18,060 nt of DNA. Origin: Clostridiaceae bacterium. GTDB lineage: Bacteria > Bacillota > Clostridia > Oscillospirales > Acutalibacteraceae. The notes beneath the pieces were generated by a model, which was not told the origin of the DNA, searched no databases, and was given only the letters and a program-made list of their open reading frames with translations. This document shows, in pieces, positions 8,091 through 14,705 of this stretch; positions within the stretch are counted from its first letter, which is position 1, and every line of letters starts with the position of its first letter. Location of the stretch: the NCBI GenBank assembly GCA_904501895.1, contig CAJGCX010000021.1, positions 1 to 18,060 of the forward strand. Direction: 5' to 3'. Both the position numbers and the translations under genes were made by a program.

Positions 8091-8915
8091 TTATTCTTTA
8101 TTGTTAAGGATTTTTGTGTTGAATTTATCAAGTATTGTTGCTACTGCAATGCCAACGATAATGCAGATAATGTTTACAATACAGCTTGTAGGTGATGCTG
8201 TAAAGCTTTTGAAAGGAATAATCATAACCGTTGCCATAATCACAATGCCGATAATAGCGTGGAATGATACGGAGAAATGATTTTTGAATAATGTGTTTAC
8301 AATATTTGAAAGCAGAATAATTGTGAGCAATGCACCGATACTACCGGGAATTAAAACGGAAAAATCAAGATTTCCGATACCGTCAACAAATGGCTGATAA
8401 AGTCCCAAAGGCATTAAAAGTGTTGAAAAGCTCATTCCCGGAGCAATAAGACTCAATGCTAAACAGAAGCCACAGAAAATGTTCCACATAAAATTCGGCT
8501 CAATAGTCACATCAAGGAATTTAAGCCCTGTCAATAATGCGAAAATGAAAATTCCACCCAATATCATAGCAATATAAGATGCTTTTGACTTTCCCTTACG
8601 ACCTGCTTCCTTGAAAAGTGAAGGGAGCATACCGGTAATGAGTCCCACAAAAACACATACAGACGGGTCAGGGTATTTTTCAAGTAAAAATGCAAGCACC
8701 TTTGACACGCCTAAGAATCCTGCAACAAAGCCTATTCCGTAAGGCAAAAGAAGAGGCAAATGTGTTTTAAGCCTTTTGAATGGCGAGGCAAGAAACTCCA
8801 TTATTGATTTGTAAATTCCAAAAATAACGCACAGCACACCACCTGAAATTCCTGGTAATACTGCACCAAGACCAACAAGTGAGCCTTGAAAAATCTTGAA
8901 AATAAAACTAATCAT
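8091..8915 (-). CDS. popT: DUF368 membrane protein, PopT-type polyprenyl-phosphate transporter
   Basis: DUF368 proteins have been shown to recycle undecaprenyl phosphate across the membrane, returning the lipid carrier for peptidoglycan and wall polymer synthesis. The 274-residue protein has the family's two related motifs: GAVLPGISGGVLCVIFG at 17-33 and LIAPGMSFSTLLMPLGLY at 156-173, one in each half, consistent with the inverted internal repeat. About eight hydrophobic segments run through it. Length matches the family (270-300 aa). AAGGAA precedes the start, and it follows the upstream small gene by 11 bases. Its place in a galactosidase/esterase operon has no obvious biochemical reason. 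Confidence 0.88.
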   Translation of the reverse strand: MISFIFKIFQGSLVGLGAVLPGISGGVLCVIFGIYKSIMEFLASPFKRLKTHLPLLLPYGIGFVAGFLGVSKVLAFLLEKYPDPSVCVFVGLITGMLPSLFKEAGRKGKSKASYIAMILGGIFIFALLTGLKFLDVTIEPNFMWNIFCGFCLALSLIAPGMSFSTLLMPLGLYQPFVDGIGNLDFSVLIPGSIGALLTIILLSNIVNTLFKNHFSVSFHAIIGIVIMATVMIIPFKSFTASPTSCIVNIICIIVGIAVATILDKFNTKILNNKE

Positions 8916-8926
8916 AAAATTTTTCC

Positions 8927-9319
8927 TTATAAAGAATTTGCATATTCCTGAAGCATATCAAGAATCAACTGCTCATTTTCATCAAAAACCTTGTCACATT
9001 CTGCGATTTTCTCTTCGGTTTCTTCGTTTTCCTCATTAATAAGAACAACATAGTGTGAATATGCTGTATTTAAGTTTTCACAAAGTACAGAAGGGAGCAA
9101 GGCACCAATTCTTTCAACAGCCTTCTGAACCTCACCACAGAAAGCAATGTTTATGAAAAATCTTGTATGACCACCTTTTTTGATTTCCTTGTAGTAGGTC
9201 ATAAGTGTATTGTATGGCTCAGGCACTTCTTCAAGACGCCATAAGTTCCATAAATATTCCATTCTTTCCTGCTCTTCTGTCTTCGGCTCTTTCTTCTTAA
9301 AAACATCAAAAAGTCCCAT
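8927..9319 (-). CDS. Small acidic cytoplasmic protein, possibly DUF4375/DMP19-like
   Basis: A 130-residue soluble protein with a basic N-terminus (MGLFDVFKKKEPK) and strongly acidic helical remainder. The segment YYKEIKKGGHTRFFIN (about 42-57) resembles the xxEInNGGFxQFFxN motif of DUF4375/DMP19 proteins, and the length fits, so I suggest membership tentatively; the family's function is unclear. AAGGAG lies 8-9 bases before the ATG. It is first in the operon with popT, the GH35 gene and the SGNH gene. The region just upstream of it holds the palindromic repeat at 9347-9394, and no clear promoter is seen there, so transcription may partly come through rlmD. Confidence 0.75.
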   Translation of the reverse strand: MGLFDVFKKKEPKTEEQERMEYLWNLWRLEEVPEPYNTLMTYYKEIKKGGHTRFFINIAFCGEVQKAVERIGALLPSVLCENLNTAYSHYVVLINEENEETEEKIAECDKVFDENEQLILDMLQEYANSL

Positions 9320-9346
9320 AAATATTATCTCCTTATTTCACTACTT

Positions 9347-9394
9347 GGCTCCCCTAAAAGGGGAACTGTCACCGCAGGGTGACTGAGGGGTTGT
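9347..9394. repeat. REP-like double-hairpin intergenic repeat
   Basis: A GC-rich island in an AT-rich gap: TCCCC-TAAAA-GGGGA (9350-9364), then GTCACC-GCAG-GGTGAC (9368-9383), then TGAGGGGTTGTT. The closing GAGGGG can also pair with the opening CCCCT, giving a nested cloverleaf-like fold. I recall very similar 'GGCTCCCCT...GGGGA..TGTC..' sequences as dispersed repeats in gut Clostridia; only one copy lies in this window. It separates rlmD from the following operon, so it may act on transcript ends or mRNA stability. It lacks an ORF, so it would be non-autonomous. Confidence 0.65.
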
Positions 9395-9418
9395 TTTAAA
9401 AATCTTGATTTTTTCAAT

Positions 9419-10573
9419 TCATTGTGTTCGCATCAAAAGTGCAACACACTCCACGTGGTCTGTGTGTGGGAACATATCGACAGGCTGGATTTTTTTCACC
9501 TTATATCCGTTTTTGCTTAAATACATCAAATCTCTTGCAAGTGTTTCAGGATTACAGCTTACATAAACAACCTTTTTAGGGCTGAGTTTTACAAGAGATG
9601 ACAAAAACGGAATATCACTACCTGCTCTCGCAGGGTCCATAATAACTGCATCAATCTGCTCATTATTGTTTGCCAAATCAACCATAAATTTTCCTGCATC
9701 TGCTGCAAAAAACTTGATATTATCAATGCTGTTAAGCTTTGCATTTTCCTTAGCATCCTTAACGGCATCCTTATTAATTTCAACACCTAAAACGCTTTTA
9801 ACATTTTTACTTGCAATAAGTCCGATTGTACCCGTACCACAATAAGCGTCAATAATTCTTTCACTACCGTCAAAATCAGCATATTCAAGTGCCTTGTTAT
9901 AAAGAACCTCGGTCTGCACAGGATTAATCTGATAAAATGCCTTTGGTGAAATACGGAATTTAAGACCACACAGTTCCTCTGTAATCTTACCGTCACCATA
10001 AAGGACCTCACTCTTATCACCAAGCACCATACTTGTAAATTTATTATTCACATTTTGCACAATTGTTGTGATTTCAGGGTGTCTGCCCACAAGAGCATTG
10101 ATAAATGAACGCTTTGAGGGGAATTGAGGAGTTGCTGTTACAAGCACCACCATAACCTCACCACTTTTAAAGGCAGTTTTAACTAAAACGTGTCTTAAAA
10201 ATCCTTGTCTTGTGTTTTCGTCATAAGGCTTCATTTTAAAGCTTTTCAATAACTTTTTAACTGTGTTAGCAATTTCGTCAGCCTTAGGGTCAGTAAGCAT
10301 GCATTTTTCAATATCAACAATTTTGTGAGTTGATGACTGATAAACACCTGCAATAGTTTCGCCTTTTCTGCCACGACCAAAAGCATACTGTGCCTTGTTT
10401 CTGTAATTATACGGATTTTCCATACCGATAATTTCCTGCACATGACAAAATTTGCCAAGCAGACGAATTGCTTTGACCTGCTTGTGACGTAATTGCTCTT
10501 CGTATGTAAGATTTAATAATTGACATCCACCACACTTCTTAGCGTGAGGACAGATTTGTGTTTTGCTTTTCAT
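9419..10573 (-). CDS. rlmD: 23S rRNA (uracil-C5)-methyltransferase, RlmD/RumA family
   Basis: Methylates a uridine of 23S rRNA (U1939 in E. coli numbering; some Firmicutes members also act on U747) with S-adenosylmethionine. The 384-residue protein has the 4Fe-4S cysteines C8, C14, C17 and C91, SAM motif DAYCGTG at 242-248, DPAR at 313-316, the nucleophile C340 in VSCNP and general base E375 in DHVE. The N-terminal TRAM domain found in the longer members (430-460 aa) is missing: the protein begins 7 residues before the first cluster cysteine. This is probably a natural short subtype rather than a truncation, since the start is coupled by ATGA to the upstream four-helix-bundle gene. Position specificity cannot be told from sequence. 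Confidence 0.93.
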   Translation of the reverse strand: MKSKTQICPHAKKCGGCQLLNLTYEEQLRHKQVKAIRLLGKFCHVQEIIGMENPYNYRNKAQYAFGRGRKGETIAGVYQSSTHKIVDIEKCMLTDPKADEIANTVKKLLKSFKMKPYDENTRQGFLRHVLVKTAFKSGEVMVVLVTATPQFPSKRSFINALVGRHPEITTIVQNVNNKFTSMVLGDKSEVLYGDGKITEELCGLKFRISPKAFYQINPVQTEVLYNKALEYADFDGSERIIDAYCGTGTIGLIASKNVKSVLGVEINKDAVKDAKENAKLNSIDNIKFFAADAGKFMVDLANNNEQIDAVIMDPARAGSDIPFLSSLVKLSPKKVVYVSCNPETLARDLMYLSKNGYKVKKIQPVDMFPHTDHVECVALLMRTQ

Positions 10574-10929
10574 TGTTTAACATTCTCTTTCGCTGTGTTT
10601 ATGGATTTTACTAACATTCTACGGATTATTCCACTTTGTTGAAGTAAGGCTTGAGTTGTTTTCTCATCAATGCATTTAGTGGAGAACAACAAGTCAATCC
10701 AATACTCTGTCTCATAGCATTCTTTTAATGCAATATGTAATTTGTTAATGAAGTCGGCCTTGCTAACAGCATAGTTTGCTTCGTGAAGATTAGCGCCAAT
10801 TGATGTTGCACTTCGAATAATTTGATTTACAAGAACGCCACGACCTTTTCTTGTCTCAATTGTATCGCAAATATCAAAGATATTTATAGATAATTCCTTT
10901 GCACGTGTTCGAATTTCAGACTCTTTCAT
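10570..10929 (-). CDS. Four-helix-bundle protein, S23/IVP family (Avd-like fold)
   Basis: A 119-residue helical protein of the family first met as the product of intervening sequences in 23S rRNA genes of Leptospira and Coxiella, and structurally related to Avd, the accessory protein of diversity-generating retroelements; these are basic, pentameric, nucleic-acid-binding bundles in the cases studied. Signatures are NQIIRSATSIGANLHEAN (35-52) and FINKLHIALKECYETEYW (60-77). Its function outside rRNA is unknown. The start has GGGAG (10937-10941) directly abutting the last unit of the repeat array, and its TGA overlaps the rlmD ATG. No reverse transcriptase or template/variable repeat is present nearby, so this is not a diversity-generating retroelement. 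Confidence 0.93.
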   Translation of the reverse strand: MKESEIRTRAKELSINIFDICDTIETRKGRGVLVNQIIRSATSIGANLHEANYAVSKADFINKLHIALKECYETEYWIDLLFSTKCIDEKTTQALLQQSGIIRRMLVKSINTAKENVKQ

Positions 10930-10941
10930 AACTATACTCCC

Positions 10942-11086
10942 AGTGAAGTTTTGCTTTGCAAAGTGAAGTTCTTATAGAGTGAAGTTTTGGTATGCAAAGT
11001 GAAGTTAAGTTTGCACTGCACCATCAAGTGCAACTTCACTACAAGGTAACTTCACTGTGTAAACAACTTCACTTGCCATAAGGCAA
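10942..11086. repeat. Array of 9-bp AGTGAAGTT repeats in opposed orientations
   Basis: Four plus-strand copies of AGTGAAGTT begin at 10942, 10962, 10978 and 10998; three copies of its complement AACTTCACT begin at 11032, 11048 and 11065. The first four form two near-identical 29-bp units (10942-10970 and 10978-11006, two mismatches). Around the centre TTGCACT (11011-11017) pairs with AGTGCAA (11027-11033) across a 9-base loop, and at the right end TTGCC-ATAA-GGCAA (11073-11086) forms its own hairpin. The array fills the whole gap from the stop of the gene at 11089 to the ribosome binding site of the four-helix-bundle gene. Read as minus-strand RNA it can fold into a long interrupted hairpin immediately upstream of that start. 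Confidence 0.93.
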
Positions 11087-11088
11087 AC

Positions 11089-11403
11089 TTAGCCTATTTT
11101 CTTTCCATTTTTAATCTCAATTTTTCCAAAGAAAGGAACTTTTATATATCCCGTAAAAGTATCGCCATTGATTTCAACAGCAACATCAACCACCATTTTG
11201 CCCATAAGGTCAATTTCAGCTTTACCTGAAAGGCAGTTTCCGTTTTCCTTTATGTCATAGACCCTGAAGTTAGGGAGCTTCTTAAGAGATGGCACAGTAA
11301 CGGAAAAATCGTATTCACCATTTTTGTCAGTAATTTCAACGATTGCATTGCCACAAAGCATAGAAGTTTCTATATCGCCTGTCCATTTTCCTAAGCCTAT
11401 CAT
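11089..11403 (-). CDS. Small beta-strand-rich hypothetical protein
   Basis: I do not recognise this 104-residue protein. It has alternating hydrophobic/polar strands (NAIVEITDKNGEYDFSVTV, VDVAVEINGDTFTGYIKV) and regular glycines, suggesting a single beta-barrel or sandwich, with no signal peptide, membrane helix or catalytic motif. The start is taken as ATG 11403, which has AAGGAG 9 bases upstream; a GTG at 11421 in the same frame would place that Shine-Dalgarno inside the gene and is rejected. It has its own extended -10 promoter, divergent from the dehydratase gene. Transcription probably continues through the repeat array into the four-helix-bundle and rlmD genes, as no terminator with a T-run separates them. 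Confidence 0.8.
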   Translation of the reverse strand: MIGLGKWTGDIETSMLCGNAIVEITDKNGEYDFSVTVPSLKKLPNFRVYDIKENGNCLSGKAEIDLMGKMVVDVAVEINGDTFTGYIKVPFFGKIEIKNGKKIG

Positions 11404-11412
11404 TTTAAAAGT

Positions 11413-11418
11413 CTCCTT
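11413..11418 (-). promoter_or_regulatory. Ribosome binding site fixing the start at 11403
   Basis: AAGGAG on the minus strand, 9 bases before the ATG at 11403. It excludes the GTG six codons further upstream as the start. Confidence 0.75.
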
Positions 11419-11437
11419 CACTTACACATATATAATA

Positions 11438-11466
11438 ATTTTACCATTTTATACTGTCATTGTAAA
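11438..11466 (-). promoter_or_regulatory. Predicted sigma-A promoter, leftward
   Basis: On the minus strand a -35 TTTACA (11461-11466) and -10 TAAAAT (11438-11443) are 17 bases apart, with TG one base upstream of the -10. It would drive the small beta-rich gene and probably the repeat array, four-helix-bundle gene and rlmD. Confidence 0.65.
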
Positions 11467-11511
11467 GAAAAAATATATACTATAATTATAAGGAATTTTC
11501 AACGCATTCCA

Positions 11512-11540
11512 TTGACAATGTTTTAAAAGAGGAGTAAAAT
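11512..11540 (+). promoter_or_regulatory. Predicted sigma-A promoter, rightward
   Basis: A perfect -35 TTGACA (11512-11517), a 17-base spacer and -10 TAAAAT (11535-11540). The -35 lies inside a CATTG-A-CAATG inverted repeat. It is about 40 bases upstream of the dehydratase gene start and back to back with the leftward promoter. Confidence 0.75.
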
Positions 11541-11580
11541 AAATAATTAATTATAATGGATAATTTTGTGGGGTGATTCT

Positions 11581-13449
11581 TTGAAAAAGTTTTTTACTTA
11601 TTCAAGAATACAACAGATGGTATTAATGCTCATTGACCTTATCGTTGTCAACGGAGCATATTATGCATCGGTTTTATTGCATTTCTATTTCAACTTATCT
11701 CCTGAAAACTACGAAATGCTCGTTGCAAGAATACCATATGTAACAATTATATATATAGGCCTTTTCCTCATTGCAAGGCTTTATAAAAACTTGTGGAGAT
11801 ATATGGGCTTCCTTGAGGTGACAAAAACCGTTATATGTGCAGGTTTTGGTACATTGTTCACTTTCATTGTTGACTATATTTTTATGAAGGCTGGTTTTGT
11901 GTTTGGTATAAACTGCCTTCCTTTGGCAGCTTATGTTGATGCCTTCTTGCTTATTACATTCTTATGTGTCAGTGCAAGAACATGCTATAAGGCTTACAGA
12001 GCAGTACGCAGTAATTCAAAAAGACGTGCAGGTGCCGTTAATAAGAATATTATGATTATCGGTGCCGGTAATATGGCAAATGCAGTTCTTTATGAAATGA
12101 ATTTGTCTGGCTATAAATTCGGTTCTCCTGTATGTATCGTTGATGATGACCCATTAAAACAGAAAATGAGAATCCGTGACATCCCTGTTGCAGGTAGGAC
12201 AGAGGATATTCCAAAGCTTGCTATTGATTACGATATAAACGAAATTATTTTCTGTATCAACTTAATTTCACCTGAAAGAAAGCGTGAAATTTTAAATATT
12301 GCAATGTCAACAGGCTGTAGCCTTAAATTAGCACCAAATGTTGATGAGTACGGTGGAATTAATAAGTCATTTACTGACAAAATCCGTAAGGTTGATGTTC
12401 TTGACCTTTTATCCCGTCCTGAGGTTCAGCTTGACCCTGATGTTTGTAAGTATGTTACAGGCGAAACTGTTCTTGTAACAGGTGGCGGTGGCTCAATCGG
12501 TAGTGAGCTTTGCCGTCAGATTGCAAGATACAACCCTGAAAAAATCGTTATTTTTGATATTTACGAAAATAATGCTTTCACTCTTAAAAATGCTCTCGAC
12601 AGACAGTATTGTGGTGCACCGAAGATTGAAATCCGTATCGGCTCTGTCCGTGATATAAGACGACTTCGTGAGGTGTTTGAGGAGTTTAATCCTTCCTCAG
12701 TATTCCACGCTGCTGCTCATAAGCACGTTCCTCTTATGGAAGATAGCCCTTATGAAGCTGTTAAAAATAACATTTTAGGTACATACAATACAGCTACTTG
12801 TGCAAACGATTACGGAGTAAGAAATTTTGTTCTTCTCTCAACTGACAAGGCTGTTAATCCTACAAATGTTATGGGTGCTTCAAAACGAGTTTGCGAGATT
12901 GTTGTTCAGCATTTCAGTAAGATTACAAAGGGCACAAAGTTTGCGGCTGTACGTTTCGGTAATGTTCTCGGTTCAAACGGTAGCGTTATTCCGATTTTTA
13001 AGGAACAGCTTGAAAACGGTGGTCCGCTTACAGTTACTCATCCTGACATTACAAGATACTTTATGACAATTCCTGAGGCAAGTCAGCTTGTTGTACAGGC
13101 AGGTGGTCTTGCAAAGGGTGGCGAGATTTTTGTTCTCGATATGGGTGAGCCTGTTAAAATTGTTTCTCTTGCTGAGAATCTTATAAGACTTTCAGGCTTT
13201 GAGCCATATAAGGATATTGACATTCAGTTTACAGGTCTTCGTCCAGGTGAAAAGCTTTATGAAGAGCTTTCTTTAGAAGCAGAGCTTGATGAAAGAAAGA
13301 AAACAGGTAATGACAAGATTTTCGTCACAAAGCCATTGGAAATTGATGACGAACAGCTTGAAAAGGATATTAAGGCAATTGTTGATTTGAAACCGGATGA
13401 GGTACGTGATTATCTTAAACGTCTTGTTCCTAATTACAAGCCTAAATAA
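11581..13449 (+). CDS. Membrane-anchored nucleotide-sugar 4,6-dehydratase (CapD/PglF/WbpM type)
   Basis: Predicted to convert UDP-GlcNAc to the 4-keto-6-deoxy sugar, the first step to bacillosamine/QuiNAc-type sugars for surface glycans. In 622 residues there are four N-terminal transmembrane helices (about 13-34, 53-67, 83-103, 115-131), a CoA-binding-like first Rossmann domain (NIMIIGAGNMANA, 156-168), then the SDR domain with TGGGGSIG at 300-307, STDKA at 420-424 and NVMGASKR at 429-436. Met replaces the usual SDR tyrosine in the YxxxK site (M431, K435), which is normal for PglF/WbpM dehydratases. The start is TTG 11581, preceded by GGGGTG (11570-11575); an in-frame TTG at 11566 has no ribosome binding site. 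No other polysaccharide gene is adjacent. Confidence 0.92.
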   Translation: MKKFFTYSRIQQMVLMLIDLIVVNGAYYASVLLHFYFNLSPENYEMLVARIPYVTIIYIGLFLIARLYKNLWRYMGFLEVTKTVICAGFGTLFTFIVDYIFMKAGFVFGINCLPLAAYVDAFLLITFLCVSARTCYKAYRAVRSNSKRRAGAVNKNIMIIGAGNMANAVLYEMNLSGYKFGSPVCIVDDDPLKQKMRIRDIPVAGRTEDIPKLAIDYDINEIIFCINLISPERKREILNIAMSTGCSLKLAPNVDEYGGINKSFTDKIRKVDVLDLLSRPEVQLDPDVCKYVTGETVLVTGGGGSIGSELCRQIARYNPEKIVIFDIYENNAFTLKNALDRQYCGAPKIEIRIGSVRDIRRLREVFEEFNPSSVFHAAAHKHVPLMEDSPYEAVKNNILGTYNTATCANDYGVRNFVLLSTDKAVNPTNVMGASKRVCEIVVQHFSKITKGTKFAAVRFGNVLGSNGSVIPIFKEQLENGGPLTVTHPDITRYFMTIPEASQLVVQAGGLAKGGEIFVLDMGEPVKIVSLAENLIRLSGFEPYKDIDIQFTGLRPGEKLYEELSLEAELDERKKTGNDKIFVTKPLEIDDEQLEKDIKAIVDLKPDEVRDYLKRLVPNYKPK

Positions 13450-13491
13450 ACTAATAAAATATTTATTTTACATAATTGGAGATGTTCTAAA

Positions 13492-14556
13492 ATGGAAATC
13501 AAAATTCAGAAAACAACAACACCTAAACAGAAGCCTGACTGGAAAAATTTAGGCTTTGGTCATATTTTCACAGACCACATGTTTATTATGGACTATGATG
13601 AGGGTATGGGTTGGCACGATGCAAGAGTTGTACCATATCAGCCATTAGTTCTTGACCCATCAGCACTTGTTTTCCACTATGCTCAGGAGTGCTTTGAAGG
13701 TCTTAAGGCTTATCGTTGTTCAGACGGTAGTGTTCAGCTTTTCCGTCCTGATAAGAATGCTGAAAGAATGCAGTCAACTCATGATAGACTCTGTATCCCA
13801 CAGATTCCTGTTGCTGATTTCGTAGATGCTGTTAAGGCTCTCGTTGCAGTTGATAAGGATTGGGTTCCATCAGAGCCTGACACAAGCCTTTATATCAGAC
13901 CTTTCACAATTGCTACTGAAGGTGTTCTCGGTGTTAAGGCATCAGCAAAATATCAGTTCATCATTATCTGCTCACCATCAGGTGCTTATTATGCAGAAGG
14001 TCTTAACCCTGTTAAGATTTATGTTGAAGAAGAATTTGTACGTGCTTGTCCAGGTGGTACAGGTGCTATCAAATGTGGTGGTAACTATGCAGCTTCTATG
14101 GCAGCAGGTGAAAAGGCGCATAAGCTTGGTTACTCACAGGTTCTTTGGCTTGACGGTGTTGAAAGAAAGTATGTTGAAGAAGTTGGCGCTATGAACATTA
14201 TGTTCAAGCTTGACGGCGAAATCTACACAGCAGCAACATCAGGTACAGTTCTTCCAGGTATTACAAGAATGAGCTGTATTGAAGTTCTCAAGAATTGGGG
14301 ATATAAGGTAAACGAAGGTAAGCTTGCTATCGATACAGTTATGGAAGCAGGTAAGAACGGTACTCTTGAAGAAGTATTCGGTACAGGTACTGCAGCAGTT
14401 ATTTCTCCTGTTGGCTCACTTCGTTATAAGGACGATGTTGTTGAAATCAACAACTTTGAAATCGGTGAGCTTACACAGAAACTTTACGATACTCTTACAG
14501 GTATCCAGTATGGTAAGCTTGAAGATACATTCGGTTGGACAATTAAAGTTGACTAA
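13492..14556 (+). CDS. ilvE: Branched-chain amino acid aminotransferase
   Basis: A PLP-dependent class IV aminotransferase that interconverts valine, leucine and isoleucine with their 2-oxo acids using glutamate/2-oxoglutarate. The 354 residues match the longer (type II, eukaryote-like) BCAT form. Visible features are YAQECFEGLKAYR (63-75), RPFTIATE (136-143), the PLP-binding lysine K194 in GAIKCGGNYAASM, YVEEVGAMN with E230, and the phosphate-binding ATSGTVLPGITR segment in the C-terminal half. GGAGA lies 9-10 bases before the ATG. It starts 42 bases after the dehydratase gene with no clear promoter between, so they may share a transcript despite unrelated roles; a strong terminator follows. 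Codon use is biased as in highly expressed genes. Confidence 0.96.
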   Translation: MEIKIQKTTTPKQKPDWKNLGFGHIFTDHMFIMDYDEGMGWHDARVVPYQPLVLDPSALVFHYAQECFEGLKAYRCSDGSVQLFRPDKNAERMQSTHDRLCIPQIPVADFVDAVKALVAVDKDWVPSEPDTSLYIRPFTIATEGVLGVKASAKYQFIIICSPSGAYYAEGLNPVKIYVEEEFVRACPGGTGAIKCGGNYAASMAAGEKAHKLGYSQVLWLDGVERKYVEEVGAMNIMFKLDGEIYTAATSGTVLPGITRMSCIEVLKNWGYKVNEGKLAIDTVMEAGKNGTLEEVFGTGTAAVISPVGSLRYKDDVVEINNFEIGELTQKLYDTLTGIQYGKLEDTFGWTIKVD

Positions 14557-14573
14557 TTAAATAATAAATCAAG

Positions 14574-14601
14574 GACAGGCTTATCACAGCCTGTCTTTTT
14601 T
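14574..14601 (+). terminator. Intrinsic terminator after ilvE
   Basis: GACAGGCT (14574-14581), a 6-base loop and AGCCTGTC (14588-14595) form a perfect 8-bp stem followed by six Ts. Confidence 0.93.
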
Positions 14602-14622
14602 AAACACAAAGTTGAATAAGTG

Positions 14623-14651
14623 TTGCTTTTTATTTATTTTTATGGTAAAAT
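14623..14651 (+). promoter_or_regulatory. Predicted sigma-A promoter for the secreted hydrolase
   Basis: A -35 TTGCTT (14623-14628), 17-base spacer and -10 TAAAAT (14646-14651) preceded by TGG (extended -10), located between the ilvE terminator and the gene. Transcription would start near 14658. Confidence 0.6.
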
Positions 14652-14659
14652 AAAATTAA

Positions 14660-14673
14660 TTGACAGATGTCAA
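14660..14673. promoter_or_regulatory. Inverted repeat at the expected transcription start, possible operator
   Basis: TTGACA-GA-TGTCAA is a perfect 6+2+6 inverted repeat starting about 8 bases downstream of the -10 element. Its size and place suit a dimeric repressor site. The left half equals a consensus -35, but no good -10 stands 17 bases after it. Confidence 0.4.
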
Positions 14674-14705
14674 CATCAAAATAATAAGTATTAAGAGGTG
14701 TAGTA

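Noticed and set aside
9398..9414. AT-rich inverted repeat AAAAATC-TT-GATTTTT after rlmD as a terminator
   Set aside because: The 7-bp stem is almost all A-T with a 2-base loop and lacks a separate T-run, so it is too weak to call.
9419..10573. RlmD as a truncated pseudogene because the TRAM domain is absent
   Set aside because: All Fe-S cysteines, the SAM motif, C340 and E375 are intact and the start is cleanly coupled to the upstream stop.
10942..11086. CRISPR-like array
   Set aside because: Repeat units are only 9 bp, occur in both orientations, are 16-20 bases apart with no unique spacers, and there are no cas genes.
10570..11086. Diversity-generating retroelement or group II intron, suggested by the Avd-like protein
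   Set aside because: No reverse transcriptase, no template/variable repeat pair and no intron domain V or VI sequence is visible in the window.
11404..11421. GTG start six codons upstream for the small beta-rich gene
   Set aside because: The AAGGAG at 11413-11418 is correctly spaced for the ATG at 11403 and would be coding if the GTG were used.
11566..11580. Earlier TTG start for the dehydratase
   Set aside because: The TTG at 11581 has GGGGTG at a normal distance; the earlier one would place that site inside the coding region.
12720..13070. Missing catalytic Tyr in the dehydratase SDR domain as a sign of inactivity
   Set aside because: Met at this position with a retained Lys is the normal state in PglF/WbpM-type dehydratases.
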